Shown: one piece after another, positions 20,804 through 28,863 of the stretch
How the letters are laid out: the number at the start of each line of letters is the position of its first letter
Position numbering within the stretch: position 1 is the first letter of the stretch
NCBI GenBank assembly: GCA_910587805.1
Contig: CAJUNM010000002.1
Coordinates: 27,947-91,946, forward strand
DNA length: 64,000 nucleotides
Direction of reading: 5' to 3'
From: an uncultured Christensenellaceae bacterium
GTDB lineage: Bacteria > Bacillota > Clostridia > Christensenellales > Pumilibacteraceae
Notes under the pieces: model-generated
The model's database searches: none
What the model saw: the letters and a program-made list of their open reading frames with translations, nothing else
Told to the model about the DNA's origin: nothing
Translations under genes and position numbers: made by a program

Positions 20804-23800
20804 ATGAAAAAGTCAGTTAAACTCAAGAAATTCGGGCTCACTACAGTAACACTGTTTGTTTGCTTGGCGGTAATGTTGACGTGTTTTGCGTTCACGTTCC
20901 CGAGCTTTTCGGCATTTGCCGCAGAAACGCCTACGCCGCTCGTGAGCGGCGTCAAGGTCGTGGATAAATGCGATTACGGCGATAGCTTTACCGTTACCGT
21001 TCCTACGGAATCGGGCGTCAAAGTGGCGGTAACGTCTCCCGACGGCAAGACCAAGGTCGATACCGAGATAGGAACAGCCGCAAACGGCGAATATACGGTC
21101 AAAGCTACTCAAACGGGCAGCTATACCGTTACGTACTTCAAAGGCGACACTCTTGCCGAGGCGACCGCAAAATACGATTTCCGCGTATACGTATCGCTCG
21201 ACGAGGAATATTTCCTTCGCGTCGACGATAAGGGCGCGGATATACCCACGTATATCAAAACGGGCGGCAAGTTCACTCTTCCCGATGCGGGCGTTTATTA
21301 TTACGACGAAAACAAGATACTTCGCGAGTATGCCGGAGCAAATATAACCATCACTTCCGGCGATACCAAAACTCCTTATTCGGTCGGCGACGAGATCAAC
21401 TGCTCGACTAACGGCAAAATGTTCTTTACGTACACCGCGCAACTCGGCGCAGACGGCAGCAAGCACATGAGCCAAACGTTTACCGTGAACGTACAGGATA
21501 CGTTCGAGGACGTTTCCCGCCCTACGCTCACCGTTGCGGGCGTAAGCAGCAATATTTCCGTAAAGCGTCCCGTCACGCTCCCCAAAGCGACTGCGACCGA
21601 CGATTTCGACCAAAATATCAAGATCAAGATCACCGTTAAAGGTCCCGATTCTCAACCCGTTCGCGTAGTCGACGTAGACGAGGACGGTTACGGTTATCAA
21701 AAGCAGGTCGAAGGCGACTATACGCAAGAAGACTTCGATCGCGACTATCCCGTCGCAGTGTTCGATAACGACGAAGCCATGGTATTCTATCCCATGACTG
21801 AAGGCGATTACACCGTCGAATACGTTGCCGAAGACGACAGCGAAAAAGAATCCGCGCGCCGCACGTTCACCATGAGAGCGAGCGACCGCGTAGCGCCTGT
21901 ATTCAAAGAAATCGCAGAGGACGCCATTCCCGAAAAATGGGGCATGAGCGTATACAGCGACAGCGAAAAGACAAACAAGCTCGATAACAGCGGAAAAATA
22001 ACGTTCACCGTTCCCACGATCGTGGATAACAAGAGCCACGTTTGGACGGAAGGCGACGAGAGCGACGATCTTATAGATTTGTTGTTCCGTATAACCGACG
22101 CCGATAACAACCGCACCGTCGTAGAGTTCTCTGACATACTTGCCGACAGATCCGACGACAGCAAAAAAAGCGGCTGGTCGAAGAAGGGTAACAGCACTTA
22201 CGCCGACGGCGAAGATATCGAATTCGATTTGACGAACGGCTTCACGTTTGATTTCTCTAAGTACGACAGAAAAGACAGCAACGGCAATACCGCCGAGAGC
22301 AAAGCCGGTTCTTACACCGTTTACTTCCGTGCGGGAGACAAAGCGGGTAACCACTCGTCCAAGTCCTACACGATAACGCTCGAAAACGAGTATGTCGACT
22401 CCGTTGCGCCGGTTATCGAGGATCTTGACGTTCAGCCGTATATTTCCACGGGCGAAAGCTTTACCGTTCCCGCGCCCGTAGCCACGGATGCGAACGACAG
22501 CCGCCTTACCATAGAGTATTCGTTGGTATCCGGCGATAAATCCGTTACCGTCAAGGGCGGAGAAAAAGCCGAGTTCAAGACAGTCGATACCGCGACGTAT
22601 CTCGTTTTGGACGAAGACGAGGAAGAGAAGAATTGGCTCGAGATCGCAGCCGATAAAAACCTGTACTTCGTTATCAAAGCGACCGACGATGTGGGTAACG
22701 TCACTTATAACACTAAAGACAATTCCGCAACTGCCGCTCAATCCAAGACCGTCATGAATATAATCGACGGCGCGATCAAGACTGGCGCGGAGCAAAGCGC
22801 GCTCAAAGTAGACGGTATCGAATTTACCGGCGAAAAGAAAGTAGGCAAGATCATGGAAGCGGGCAGCTTCACTGTCGAGACCACTAACGCAATGCGCAAG
22901 TATACCGGTTTTGAAGTAGGCGTATATAACGAAAACGGCAACGCCGTCAACGTAGAACTCACCACGTATACTACCGTCGACAAAGATGCTGATAAAGCAG
23001 TCATTCATGTGGACAACATAAAGATCGAACCCACCACCGCAGGCAAGCACACCATGGTCGTGCGCGCGTTCAACGTCAACGGTTATTCCGCTGTCAACGT
23101 GTACAGCTTTGATGTAGCCGAATCCGGCAACAATCAGGGCGGCACCGGTTCGGCGTCTACCATCGGCACGAGCGGTTCGATAAACACGACTTACAAACTC
23201 CATAATGAGAGCATAGAAAACATCGGCGAGGCAGGCAAAACTTATTGCGTGGTTCGTAAGATCAATTCGAGCAGCGTATATGCGCTTATGGGCAGCGAGA
23301 TAACGTTCAAAACCCAAGGCTCCGCGCGTATTCAAGACGGTTACAGCGAAGTTATCTCAGGCTCTATCGGTACGTTTGTTCCCTATGGCGCGGACGACGG
23401 CAAGTACACCGTTTCGGTGACCGATACCGATGTGCCCGTTATCGAGGCGCAGGGCGTTGCTCCCACGTATTCCGAAAAGAACGTCGAAGTGGTTATGCCT
23501 TCTGTGATCGGCTACAACAAGAACGGTCCTGCGGAGATCAAGGTCAGCGTAAGCGCATCCAAAGGCTCCAACCCGAAAGCGACGCTCAACGACAATAACC
23601 AATATGTATTCACTCCTACCGAGGACGGTACGTATACCGTAACGTACACCGCTGTTGCGGGTAACGGCAAAGACGCTACCGCGTCGTACACCATCACCGT
23701 CGGCGACGTGAAAGGTCCCGAGTTCAGCCGTGTCGACGGCACTAAACCGAGCGACAAGATCCGCGTCGGCTCTACGTTCAAGTTCGACAAGGTTGCCGTT

Positions 23801-24160
23801 ATAGACGAGGACAACACCACCGACTTCAGAGTGACAAAGAAATTGTACGACCCGACGGGCGCCGTAGTGTCGAGCGCTACCGTCACAGGCTCTTACAACA
23901 GCTATAAAGACGTACAGCAACCCGACGACGACACCGATATCAAGCTTACCATGAGCGGCGATTATATCGTAGAGTATATAGTCAGCGACAAGGCGGGCAA
24001 CGAAACGACTCAGCGCGTCAAAATCTCCGTAGTGAGCAAAGGCTCGGGCAAAGCCAAAACCTTTACCGGTCTTTCCATCGCTCTCACGGTTATTGCGGTT
24101 GTGCTCCTCGCAGGCGTCATCATCTATGTAGTACGTTTCCGCAAAGTAAAGAGCAAGTAA
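20804..24160 (+). CDS. Membrane-anchored surface protein with Ig-like repeats
   Basis: Protein of 1118 aa. A basic N-terminus and hydrophobic core ending FSAFA-AE form a cleavable signal peptide (about residues 1-40). The exported part consists of beta-rich modules of roughly 90-110 residues ending in T-x-T-x-x-V/A, with recurring phrases such as GDYTVEYVAEDDSEKESARR, AGSYTVYFRAGDKAGNHSSK and YTVTYTAVAGNGKDATASY; these are Ig-like/bacterial-surface folds. There is a serine/glycine-rich linker near 775-790. The C-terminus is a membrane helix (SIALTVIAVVLLAGVIIYVV) followed by RFRKVKSK, so it is anchored by a stop-transfer helix rather than an LPxTG motif. Ligand unknown. It shares the architecture of the giant protein at 36057-46982. 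Confidence 0.8.
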   Translation: MKKSVKLKKFGLTTVTLFVCLAVMLTCFAFTFPSFSAFAAETPTPLVSGVKVVDKCDYGDSFTVTVPTESGVKVAVTSPDGKTKVDTEIGTAANGEYTVKATQTGSYTVTYFKGDTLAEATAKYDFRVYVSLDEEYFLRVDDKGADIPTYIKTGGKFTLPDAGVYYYDENKILREYAGANITITSGDTKTPYSVGDEINCSTNGKMFFTYTAQLGADGSKHMSQTFTVNVQDTFEDVSRPTLTVAGVSSNISVKRPVTLPKATATDDFDQNIKIKITVKGPDSQPVRVVDVDEDGYGYQKQVEGDYTQEDFDRDYPVAVFDNDEAMVFYPMTEGDYTVEYVAEDDSEKESARRTFTMRASDRVAPVFKEIAEDAIPEKWGMSVYSDSEKTNKLDNSGKITFTVPTIVDNKSHVWTEGDESDDLIDLLFRITDADNNRTVVEFSDILADRSDDSKKSGWSKKGNSTYADGEDIEFDLTNGFTFDFSKYDRKDSNGNTAESKAGSYTVYFRAGDKAGNHSSKSYTITLENEYVDSVAPVIEDLDVQPYISTGESFTVPAPVATDANDSRLTIEYSLVSGDKSVTVKGGEKAEFKTVDTATYLVLDEDEEEKNWLEIAADKNLYFVIKATDDVGNVTYNTKDNSATAAQSKTVMNIIDGAIKTGAEQSALKVDGIEFTGEKKVGKIMEAGSFTVETTNAMRKYTGFEVGVYNENGNAVNVELTTYTTVDKDADKAVIHVDNIKIEPTTAGKHTMVVRAFNVNGYSAVNVYSFDVAESGNNQGGTGSASTIGTSGSINTTYKLHNESIENIGEAGKTYCVVRKINSSSVYALMGSEITFKTQGSARIQDGYSEVISGSIGTFVPYGADDGKYTVSVTDTDVPVIEAQGVAPTYSEKNVEVVMPSVIGYNKNGPAEIKVSVSASKGSNPKATLNDNNQYVFTPTEDGTYTVTYTAVAGNGKDATASYTITVGDVKGPEFSRVDGTKPSDKIRVGSTFKFDKVAVIDEDNTTDFRVTKKLYDPTGAVVSSATVTGSYNSYKDVQQPDDDTDIKLTMSGDYIVEYIVSDKAGNETTQRVKISVVSKGSGKAKTFTGLSIALTVIAVVLLAGVIIYVVRFRKVKSK

Positions 24161-24172
24161 AGTAATATCAGG

Positions 24173-24203
24173 TTATAAGCGGCTTATGCCGCTTATAATT
24201 TTT
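24173..24203 (+). terminator. Intrinsic terminator after the surface protein gene
   Basis: TTATAAGCGGC and GCCGCTTATAA form a perfect 11-bp stem with a TTAT loop and five T residues. Confidence 0.9.
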
Positions 24204-24486
24204 ATGCCGGGCGGGGCGTTTCCCGCCCAATGAAATTGACCGATATAGGCGGCATAGAAGATTACTGTTTACTTGATGCAAAGAGCAAAAACGCTTGTGC
24301 TCTGTCACGGATTGCAAGCATAGCGTATCATATCTAAAAGCCTAAGGGCATGATACCGTATATTTTGAATAAGATAAATGCAGTTGATAGACTTTATCAA
24401 CGATCCTGCGGATGCGGATCACTCGATTTCAGCGCGTGATCGGAATAAAAAATAACAAAAACATAAAATTATCTAAAAGGAAGTTT
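24204..24486 (+). other. Gene-free leader region with four successive hairpins
   Basis: The gap before the HEPN gene holds AGAGCA/TGCTCT (24282-24303), GTATCAT/ATGATAC (24325-24356), GTTGATA/TATCAAC (24383-24401) and GATCAC/GTGATC (24417-24441), each perfectly paired. No promoter of consensus quality and no known riboswitch class was recognised. Confidence 0.45.
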
Positions 24487-26178
24487 ATGGATAATATCAG
24501 GTACAATATATCGCCGTGTATGGCGAACGAGGCTAAGCGTTTTGTAGAGAACCTCGACGAAACGCTGTACAGTCCGCGCAATACCGTAATGGCGGACGAA
24601 AAGTCGCATTACGACAGATATTCTTTTTTGCGCGGCGAGAGTAAAGTTGCGGTAGTGTACGATACTTCGGCTCAAGTAATATCTATCACCGCGTCGCAGG
24701 AATATGCCGACGAATTACTGCGCTTGTTCAAGCCTGCGGATTTTCAAACTATAAAGCGTTCGACCGTGCCCGCTCAAGGTTCGCAGCGCACCGTGATAAA
24801 AAATCAAAAACCGATATACTCGGAAACGGAGAACGGCGACGTCAGAGCAAAGGTATTCGTTGCGCCGCGCCCCGCATCCAAACCGTACGGCGCAACCGTG
24901 ATCGCCACATCGAAGGGGGCGGAATTATTCACGGACGAAATATTCCCGCCGCAACGCGCCAAAAAGAAATCGACGGCAGAGATCAAGAACACGTCGTATT
25001 CGCGCATAGTAGACGATTATAACGGAACGGTGCGCGAGCGCAGAGCGGTCGAGCCTACACTGACGGGGATATCCTCGAGAATAAGGAAATCCGAGTCGGA
25101 GCTTGCTCCCACCCCTATATCGGGTCTGAACATTTCCGCCGCGAGCGGCAGCAAAACAGCTCCGCGCCGTGCGGTGATCTCGTTCGGCGACGAGGAAGAT
25201 TACAAGACCAAGCAACGTAGCGTCGCGCCCAAGAACGGAACGGGCAACTTCGGCGGCTTGACTTCCGCGCAGTCCGCAGGCACGGCGCAGCACGACGCGC
25301 CGCAAGCGGTCAAGCGTCGCGGCAGACCGCCCAAGACCGCGCCTGCGACGGCTACAGCGGACGTGTACGTGCCCGAATATAAAAGCGTCACGGCTAAAGC
25401 CTCGCAGAACGTATTGACGCGCTTGCTTAACGAACTCAAGCGCGGCGGCGCGCGTATAGCCGTAGAAACGGGCAACGCGGGCGAATTTAATTATACCGTC
25501 ACGGACAAAGGACAAAAAGCGACGGTCAAGTACTCGCAGCCTGCGGAAACGATATTGTTGCAAGGCAAGCAAAGCGAGCTGTACGCGAAGATCGCATCTA
25601 TCATGACCAAGCTCGACGGCGCGGCGTCGGAGTCTGCGGAAAAGCCCGCTAAATCGGCGCAAGCTTCCGCCGCTCGCAATGCCGCGGATAAAGCGTTGAA
25701 ACAGCGTTTGCCTACGGCGTACGAGTTTTTGTCGGAGCAATCGCGTCTCGATTTTTTGTACGGCTTGAACGACTTTTCAAAACGGAATTTGCAACCGTCC
25801 GATTACTCGGTGCTGCTCGTGCCGCCGTTCCGCGGTCTCGAACGGTTCGTGTTCGATCTGCAACGCGCCGAGGGGATAAAAGTCAAAATGATCGGGCAGG
25901 CGTTCGATAAGGATGCGGACGGCAAGTACGTGCTCAAAAGCGGTTATACGCAGCGCATAGGCAGCGTCGTGTATGCGGAAGTCATGGTGGCGTTGTATAC
26001 GGAATACTTTTCTCAACGCAATTTCTTTGCTCATTCGGATAACAGCGACGATAACGTGTCGCGTTCGATAACCGATCGCAATACCGCAAAGGCGATATTC
26101 GACAGACTGCTTGCCGTTGTGGAATACAATGCGAAAAAGCTCAAAGAAATCGGCTTCGACATGACGCCGAAAGAGTGA
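24487..26178 (+). CDS. RnlA-like HEPN ribonuclease with AT-hook linker
   Basis: Protein of 563 aa. The C-terminal part (about 400-563) has YFSQRNFFAHSD, in which R511 and H516 form the R-x4-H signature of HEPN ribonucleases, in a context like the toxin domain of Escherichia coli RnlA (RNase LS). About residues 304-375 contain KATVKYSQPAETILLQGK, typical of the TBP-like repeat domains in RnlA and RNase HIII N-termini; residues 45-85 look like a second copy. Between them is a 200-residue low-complexity basic linker with KRRGRPPK (276-283), a textbook AT-hook. The start is the ATG at 24487, behind AAAAGGAAG; an earlier in-frame ATG at 24412 has no ribosome site. No RnlB-like antitoxin gene is adjacent. 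RNA target unknown. Confidence 0.7.
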   Translation: MDNIRYNISPCMANEAKRFVENLDETLYSPRNTVMADEKSHYDRYSFLRGESKVAVVYDTSAQVISITASQEYADELLRLFKPADFQTIKRSTVPAQGSQRTVIKNQKPIYSETENGDVRAKVFVAPRPASKPYGATVIATSKGAELFTDEIFPPQRAKKKSTAEIKNTSYSRIVDDYNGTVRERRAVEPTLTGISSRIRKSESELAPTPISGLNISAASGSKTAPRRAVISFGDEEDYKTKQRSVAPKNGTGNFGGLTSAQSAGTAQHDAPQAVKRRGRPPKTAPATATADVYVPEYKSVTAKASQNVLTRLLNELKRGGARIAVETGNAGEFNYTVTDKGQKATVKYSQPAETILLQGKQSELYAKIASIMTKLDGAASESAEKPAKSAQASAARNAADKALKQRLPTAYEFLSEQSRLDFLYGLNDFSKRNLQPSDYSVLLVPPFRGLERFVFDLQRAEGIKVKMIGQAFDKDADGKYVLKSGYTQRIGSVVYAEVMVALYTEYFSQRNFFAHSDNSDDNVSRSITDRNTAKAIFDRLLAVVEYNAKKLKEIGFDMTPKE

Positions 26179-26301
26179 GAGCGCTTGCGATCGCTTTGCA
26201 ATCGGCGGTTATAAACAGCCGAATAAGCCGAGCTGAATTTTAATACTCGGTTCGATACTTAACTAACAATCGAAAAACCAAAAGGAGGAGCATCCGCTCT
26301 G

Positions 26302-27879
26302 ATGTCTAAATTTATTTTTGTTACCGGCGGCGTTGTGTCGGGATTGGGTAAAGGAATTACCGCAGCGAGCTTGGCTATGCTTATCAAATCGCGCGGCTAT
26401 ACCGTGGATATGGTCAAGTTCGATCCGTATTTTAACGTGGATTCGTTGTATTTGAGCCCGTTCCAGCACGGCGAAGTTTTCGTCACCGACGACGGCGGCG
26501 AGGGCGATCTCGTGCTCGGGCACTACGAGCGTTTTCTCGATCAGTCGCTGTCCGAAAACAGCAATATCACGAGCGGCAAGATATACTCGTCGGTCATTTC
26601 ACGCGAGCGTGCGGGCGGTTATAACGGCGCGTCCGTTCAGGTTGTGCCGCATATAACCGACGAGATAAAAAACTCGATCAAAAAGCTCGACAGCGATAAA
26701 ACCGACGTAGTTGTATGCGAGATCGGCGGCGTAGTCGGAGATATAGAAAATCACCCGTATCTCGAGGCGATACGACAGTTCAAGAGCGAGCGAGGCAAGG
26801 GCAATACGGCATATGTACATATAACGTATGTGCCTGTTATCGAAATGAGCGGCGAGCACAAGACCAAGCCGACGCAGAACTCTGTCAAAGAACTGCAAAA
26901 TATCGGTATTCAGCCCGATATTATCGTTTGCCGTTCTGACTATCCGCTTGATGAGGGTGCGAAAGATAAACTTTCTATGTTCTGCAACGTCAGCCCCGAG
27001 TGCATAATCGAGAGCGTGACTACCGAAAACTTGTATCAAGTACCGCTGCGGCTCGAAGAACAGGATTTTTCGGCTATCGCGCTTAAAAGGTTAGGGCTTG
27101 AAACGCGCGAAGCGAAGTTCGACGCATGGAAATCCATGTGCGAAAAAGCGGAAAAAGCAGCGCGCAGTAAAAAGCGTTTGAGCGTTGCGCTCGTCGGCAA
27201 ATACGTCAAGCGCGGCGCGACCGCATACCAATCCATACTCGACGCCGTAAACACCGCGGGACTGCTTAAGGATAAAGCGGTGGACGTAACGCTCGTTTCG
27301 AGCGAGGACGTTGAAAAATCCCCCGAGATACTTTCGAGCTATAACGGTATCATCATCGGTCCGGGATTCGGCGTGCGCGGGTTCGAGGGCAAAGTGGCGG
27401 CAGCAAAGTACGCCAGAGAAAATAACGTTCCGTGCCTTATGATAGGCTTGGGCGCGCAAGCGGGGCTTGTCGAGTTCGCGCGCGACGTGCGCGCTCTGAG
27501 CGGCGCAAGCTCTCAAGAGTTCGACGCCGAAACGCCGTACCCCGTCGTGTGCAACGCCGATCCTCAAGGTTTCAAAAAAGGCGCGTTCCCGTCGCTTATA
27601 ACCGCGGGTACGTATTTGAGCCGAATATACGGCGCGCCTACGGTAAAAGAGCGTCACCGTCACCGTTTTGACTTTAACGCGAAGTATGAACAGTTGTTCT
27701 TGAAAGACGGGCTTGTATTCGCCGCACATTCGCCGACGGGCGTGCCCGAGGCGTACGAGATAACCACAAATAAGTTCTTTATCGGTACGATATACAATCC
27801 CGAATATCAATCGCGGCTGTTGAGCACGCATCCGCTTTTTGCCGAGTTTGTAAAAGTTATGGCAAAGCAATCTAATTGA
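26302..27879 (+). CDS. CTP synthase paralogue with inactivated glutaminase domain
   Basis: Protein of 525 aa, clearly homologous to PyrG along its length: FVTGGVVSGLGKGITAASL, HGEVFVTDDG, CEIGGVVGDIE, KTKPTQNS and ERHRHRFDFN. The class I glutaminase site is lost: where PyrG has GICLGMQ, this has MIGLGAQ, so the nucleophilic cysteine is Gly382. The VPGGFG oxyanion loop reads IGPGFG, and the catalytic His-Pro-Glu is Asn499-Pro-Glu501. In the synthase half, the Mg2+ aspartate equivalent to E. coli D72 is Val71, while K17 and E139 remain. It cannot use glutamine by the known mechanism; ammonia-dependent, regulatory or filament-modulating roles are possible. A complete canonical pyrG exists at 57391-59061. 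Confidence 0.88.
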   Translation: MSKFIFVTGGVVSGLGKGITAASLAMLIKSRGYTVDMVKFDPYFNVDSLYLSPFQHGEVFVTDDGGEGDLVLGHYERFLDQSLSENSNITSGKIYSSVISRERAGGYNGASVQVVPHITDEIKNSIKKLDSDKTDVVVCEIGGVVGDIENHPYLEAIRQFKSERGKGNTAYVHITYVPVIEMSGEHKTKPTQNSVKELQNIGIQPDIIVCRSDYPLDEGAKDKLSMFCNVSPECIIESVTTENLYQVPLRLEEQDFSAIALKRLGLETREAKFDAWKSMCEKAEKAARSKKRLSVALVGKYVKRGATAYQSILDAVNTAGLLKDKAVDVTLVSSEDVEKSPEILSSYNGIIIGPGFGVRGFEGKVAAAKYARENNVPCLMIGLGAQAGLVEFARDVRALSGASSQEFDAETPYPVVCNADPQGFKKGAFPSLITAGTYLSRIYGAPTVKERHRHRFDFNAKYEQLFLKDGLVFAAHSPTGVPEAYEITTNKFFIGTIYNPEYQSRLLSTHPLFAEFVKVMAKQSN

Positions 27880-27888
27880 ATAAATATA

Positions 27889-27920
27889 GGCGTTGTCGAT
27901 CACACGACAGCGTCTTTTTT
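27889..27920 (+). terminator. Intrinsic terminator after the PyrG paralogue
   Basis: GGCGTTGTCG and CGACAGCGTC pair (two G-U pairs) around a 6-base loop and are followed by six T residues. Confidence 0.8.
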
Positions 27921-27933
27921 ATCGATATATAGA

Positions 27934-27951
27934 GCGGCTGTCGCCGCATTA
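27934..27951 (+). repeat. Short intergenic palindrome, copy identical to 20565-20582
   Basis: The same 18-base GCGGC-TGTC-GCCGC-ATTA block as at 20565-20582. It lies just after the terminator. Confidence 0.5.
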
Positions 27952-28069
27952 TGGTCGGGATCCTAACGTAGTTCGTTTTTCCGTTCCGAAAATTCTTAAC
28001 CTTAATTGAAATTCGTAATATTCAAACGGGTTGCAAATATCACAAAAACAAAAAAATCTTGCTATTTTC

Positions 28070-28098
28070 TTGCGTTTATGTCGGTGTTGTGTTATACT
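28070..28098 (+). promoter_or_regulatory. Promoter of the IscU-like/GGGtGRT pair
   Basis: TTGCGT (28070-28075) and TATACT (28093-28098) with a 17-base spacer. A TATAAT overlapping at 28099-28104 has no correctly spaced -35. Confidence 0.5.
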
Positions 28099-28158
28099 TA
28101 TAATTGTGCGGTCGAGCTATACCGCAAAACAAGTAATTAAAAACCTATGGAGGATTTT

Positions 28159-28851
28159 ATGCAATATTCACGCGAAGTGGAACACATGCAGTGCGTGGCG
28201 AAGGGTTGCAATCACGGTCCTGCGCCCATACCCGAAGAGGGCAAGTGGGTTCAAGCCTACGATATCAAAGATATCAGCGGGCTTACGCACGGCTGCGGTT
28301 GCTGTGCGCCGCAACAGGGCACTTGCAAGCTCACGCTCAACATCAAAAACGGCATCATCGAGGAAGCCTTGGTCGAAACGATCGGCTGCTCGGGCATGAC
28401 GCACTCGGCGGCTATGGCGGCGGAAATACTGCCCGGCAAAACGCTGCTCGAGGCGCTCAATACCGACCTTGTGTGCGACGCTATCAACGTGGCGATGCGC
28501 GAACTGTTTTTGCAGATCGTGTACGGCAGAAGTCAATCGGCGTTTTCGGATGCGGGCTTGCCCGTCGGCGCAGGACTGGAGGATCTCGGCAAAGGCTTGC
28601 GCAGTCAGGTCGGCACTATGTACTCGACGAAGCTCAAAGGTCCGCGCTATCTCGAAATGGCGGAAGGCTACGTTACCAAGTGCGCGCTCGACGGCAACGG
28701 CGAGATCATAGGCTATGAGTATGTCAATCTCGGCTTGCTCATGAAGTACGTGCAAGAGGGCATGAGCGGCAACGATGCGCTCGAAAAGTCCAAAAAGCAC
28801 TACGGCAGATTCGAGAACGCGGCGAAGTACATCGTTCCGCGCAACGAATAG
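28159..28851 (+). CDS. IscU/NifU-like iron-sulfur scaffold protein
   Basis: Protein of 230 aa. The central part has GCGCCAPQQGTCKLTLNIKN followed by GIIEEALVETIGCSGMTHSA, which parallels the IscU pattern of a first cysteine in A-C-G-D, a strand K-x-x-x-x-V and a second cysteine in T-x-G-C. The N-terminus adds CVAKGCNHGPAPIP, giving further Cys/His ligands not found in ordinary IscU. The protein is therefore an extended relative rather than a standard scaffold. I use the ATG at 28159 because GGAGG precedes it; the ATG at 28147 overlaps that site. It forms an operon with the GGGtGRT gene 12 bases on. Confidence 0.8.
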   Translation: MQYSREVEHMQCVAKGCNHGPAPIPEEGKWVQAYDIKDISGLTHGCGCCAPQQGTCKLTLNIKNGIIEEALVETIGCSGMTHSAAMAAEILPGKTLLEALNTDLVCDAINVAMRELFLQIVYGRSQSAFSDAGLPVGAGLEDLGKGLRSQVGTMYSTKLKGPRYLEMAEGYVTKCALDGNGEIIGYEYVNLGLLMKYVQEGMSGNDALEKSKKHYGRFENAAKYIVPRNE

Positions 28852-28863
28852 GAGGGAAACATT

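Noticed and set aside
20813..23335. An 840-codon open frame on the minus strand opposite the surface protein
   Set aside because: No ribosome site or family motif; the plus-strand gene has signal peptide, promoter, terminator and membrane anchor.
24204..26301. An RnlB-type antitoxin gene beside the HEPN nuclease
   Set aside because: No frame with a ribosome site and antitoxin-like sequence occurs on either strand upstream or in the 123-base gap downstream.
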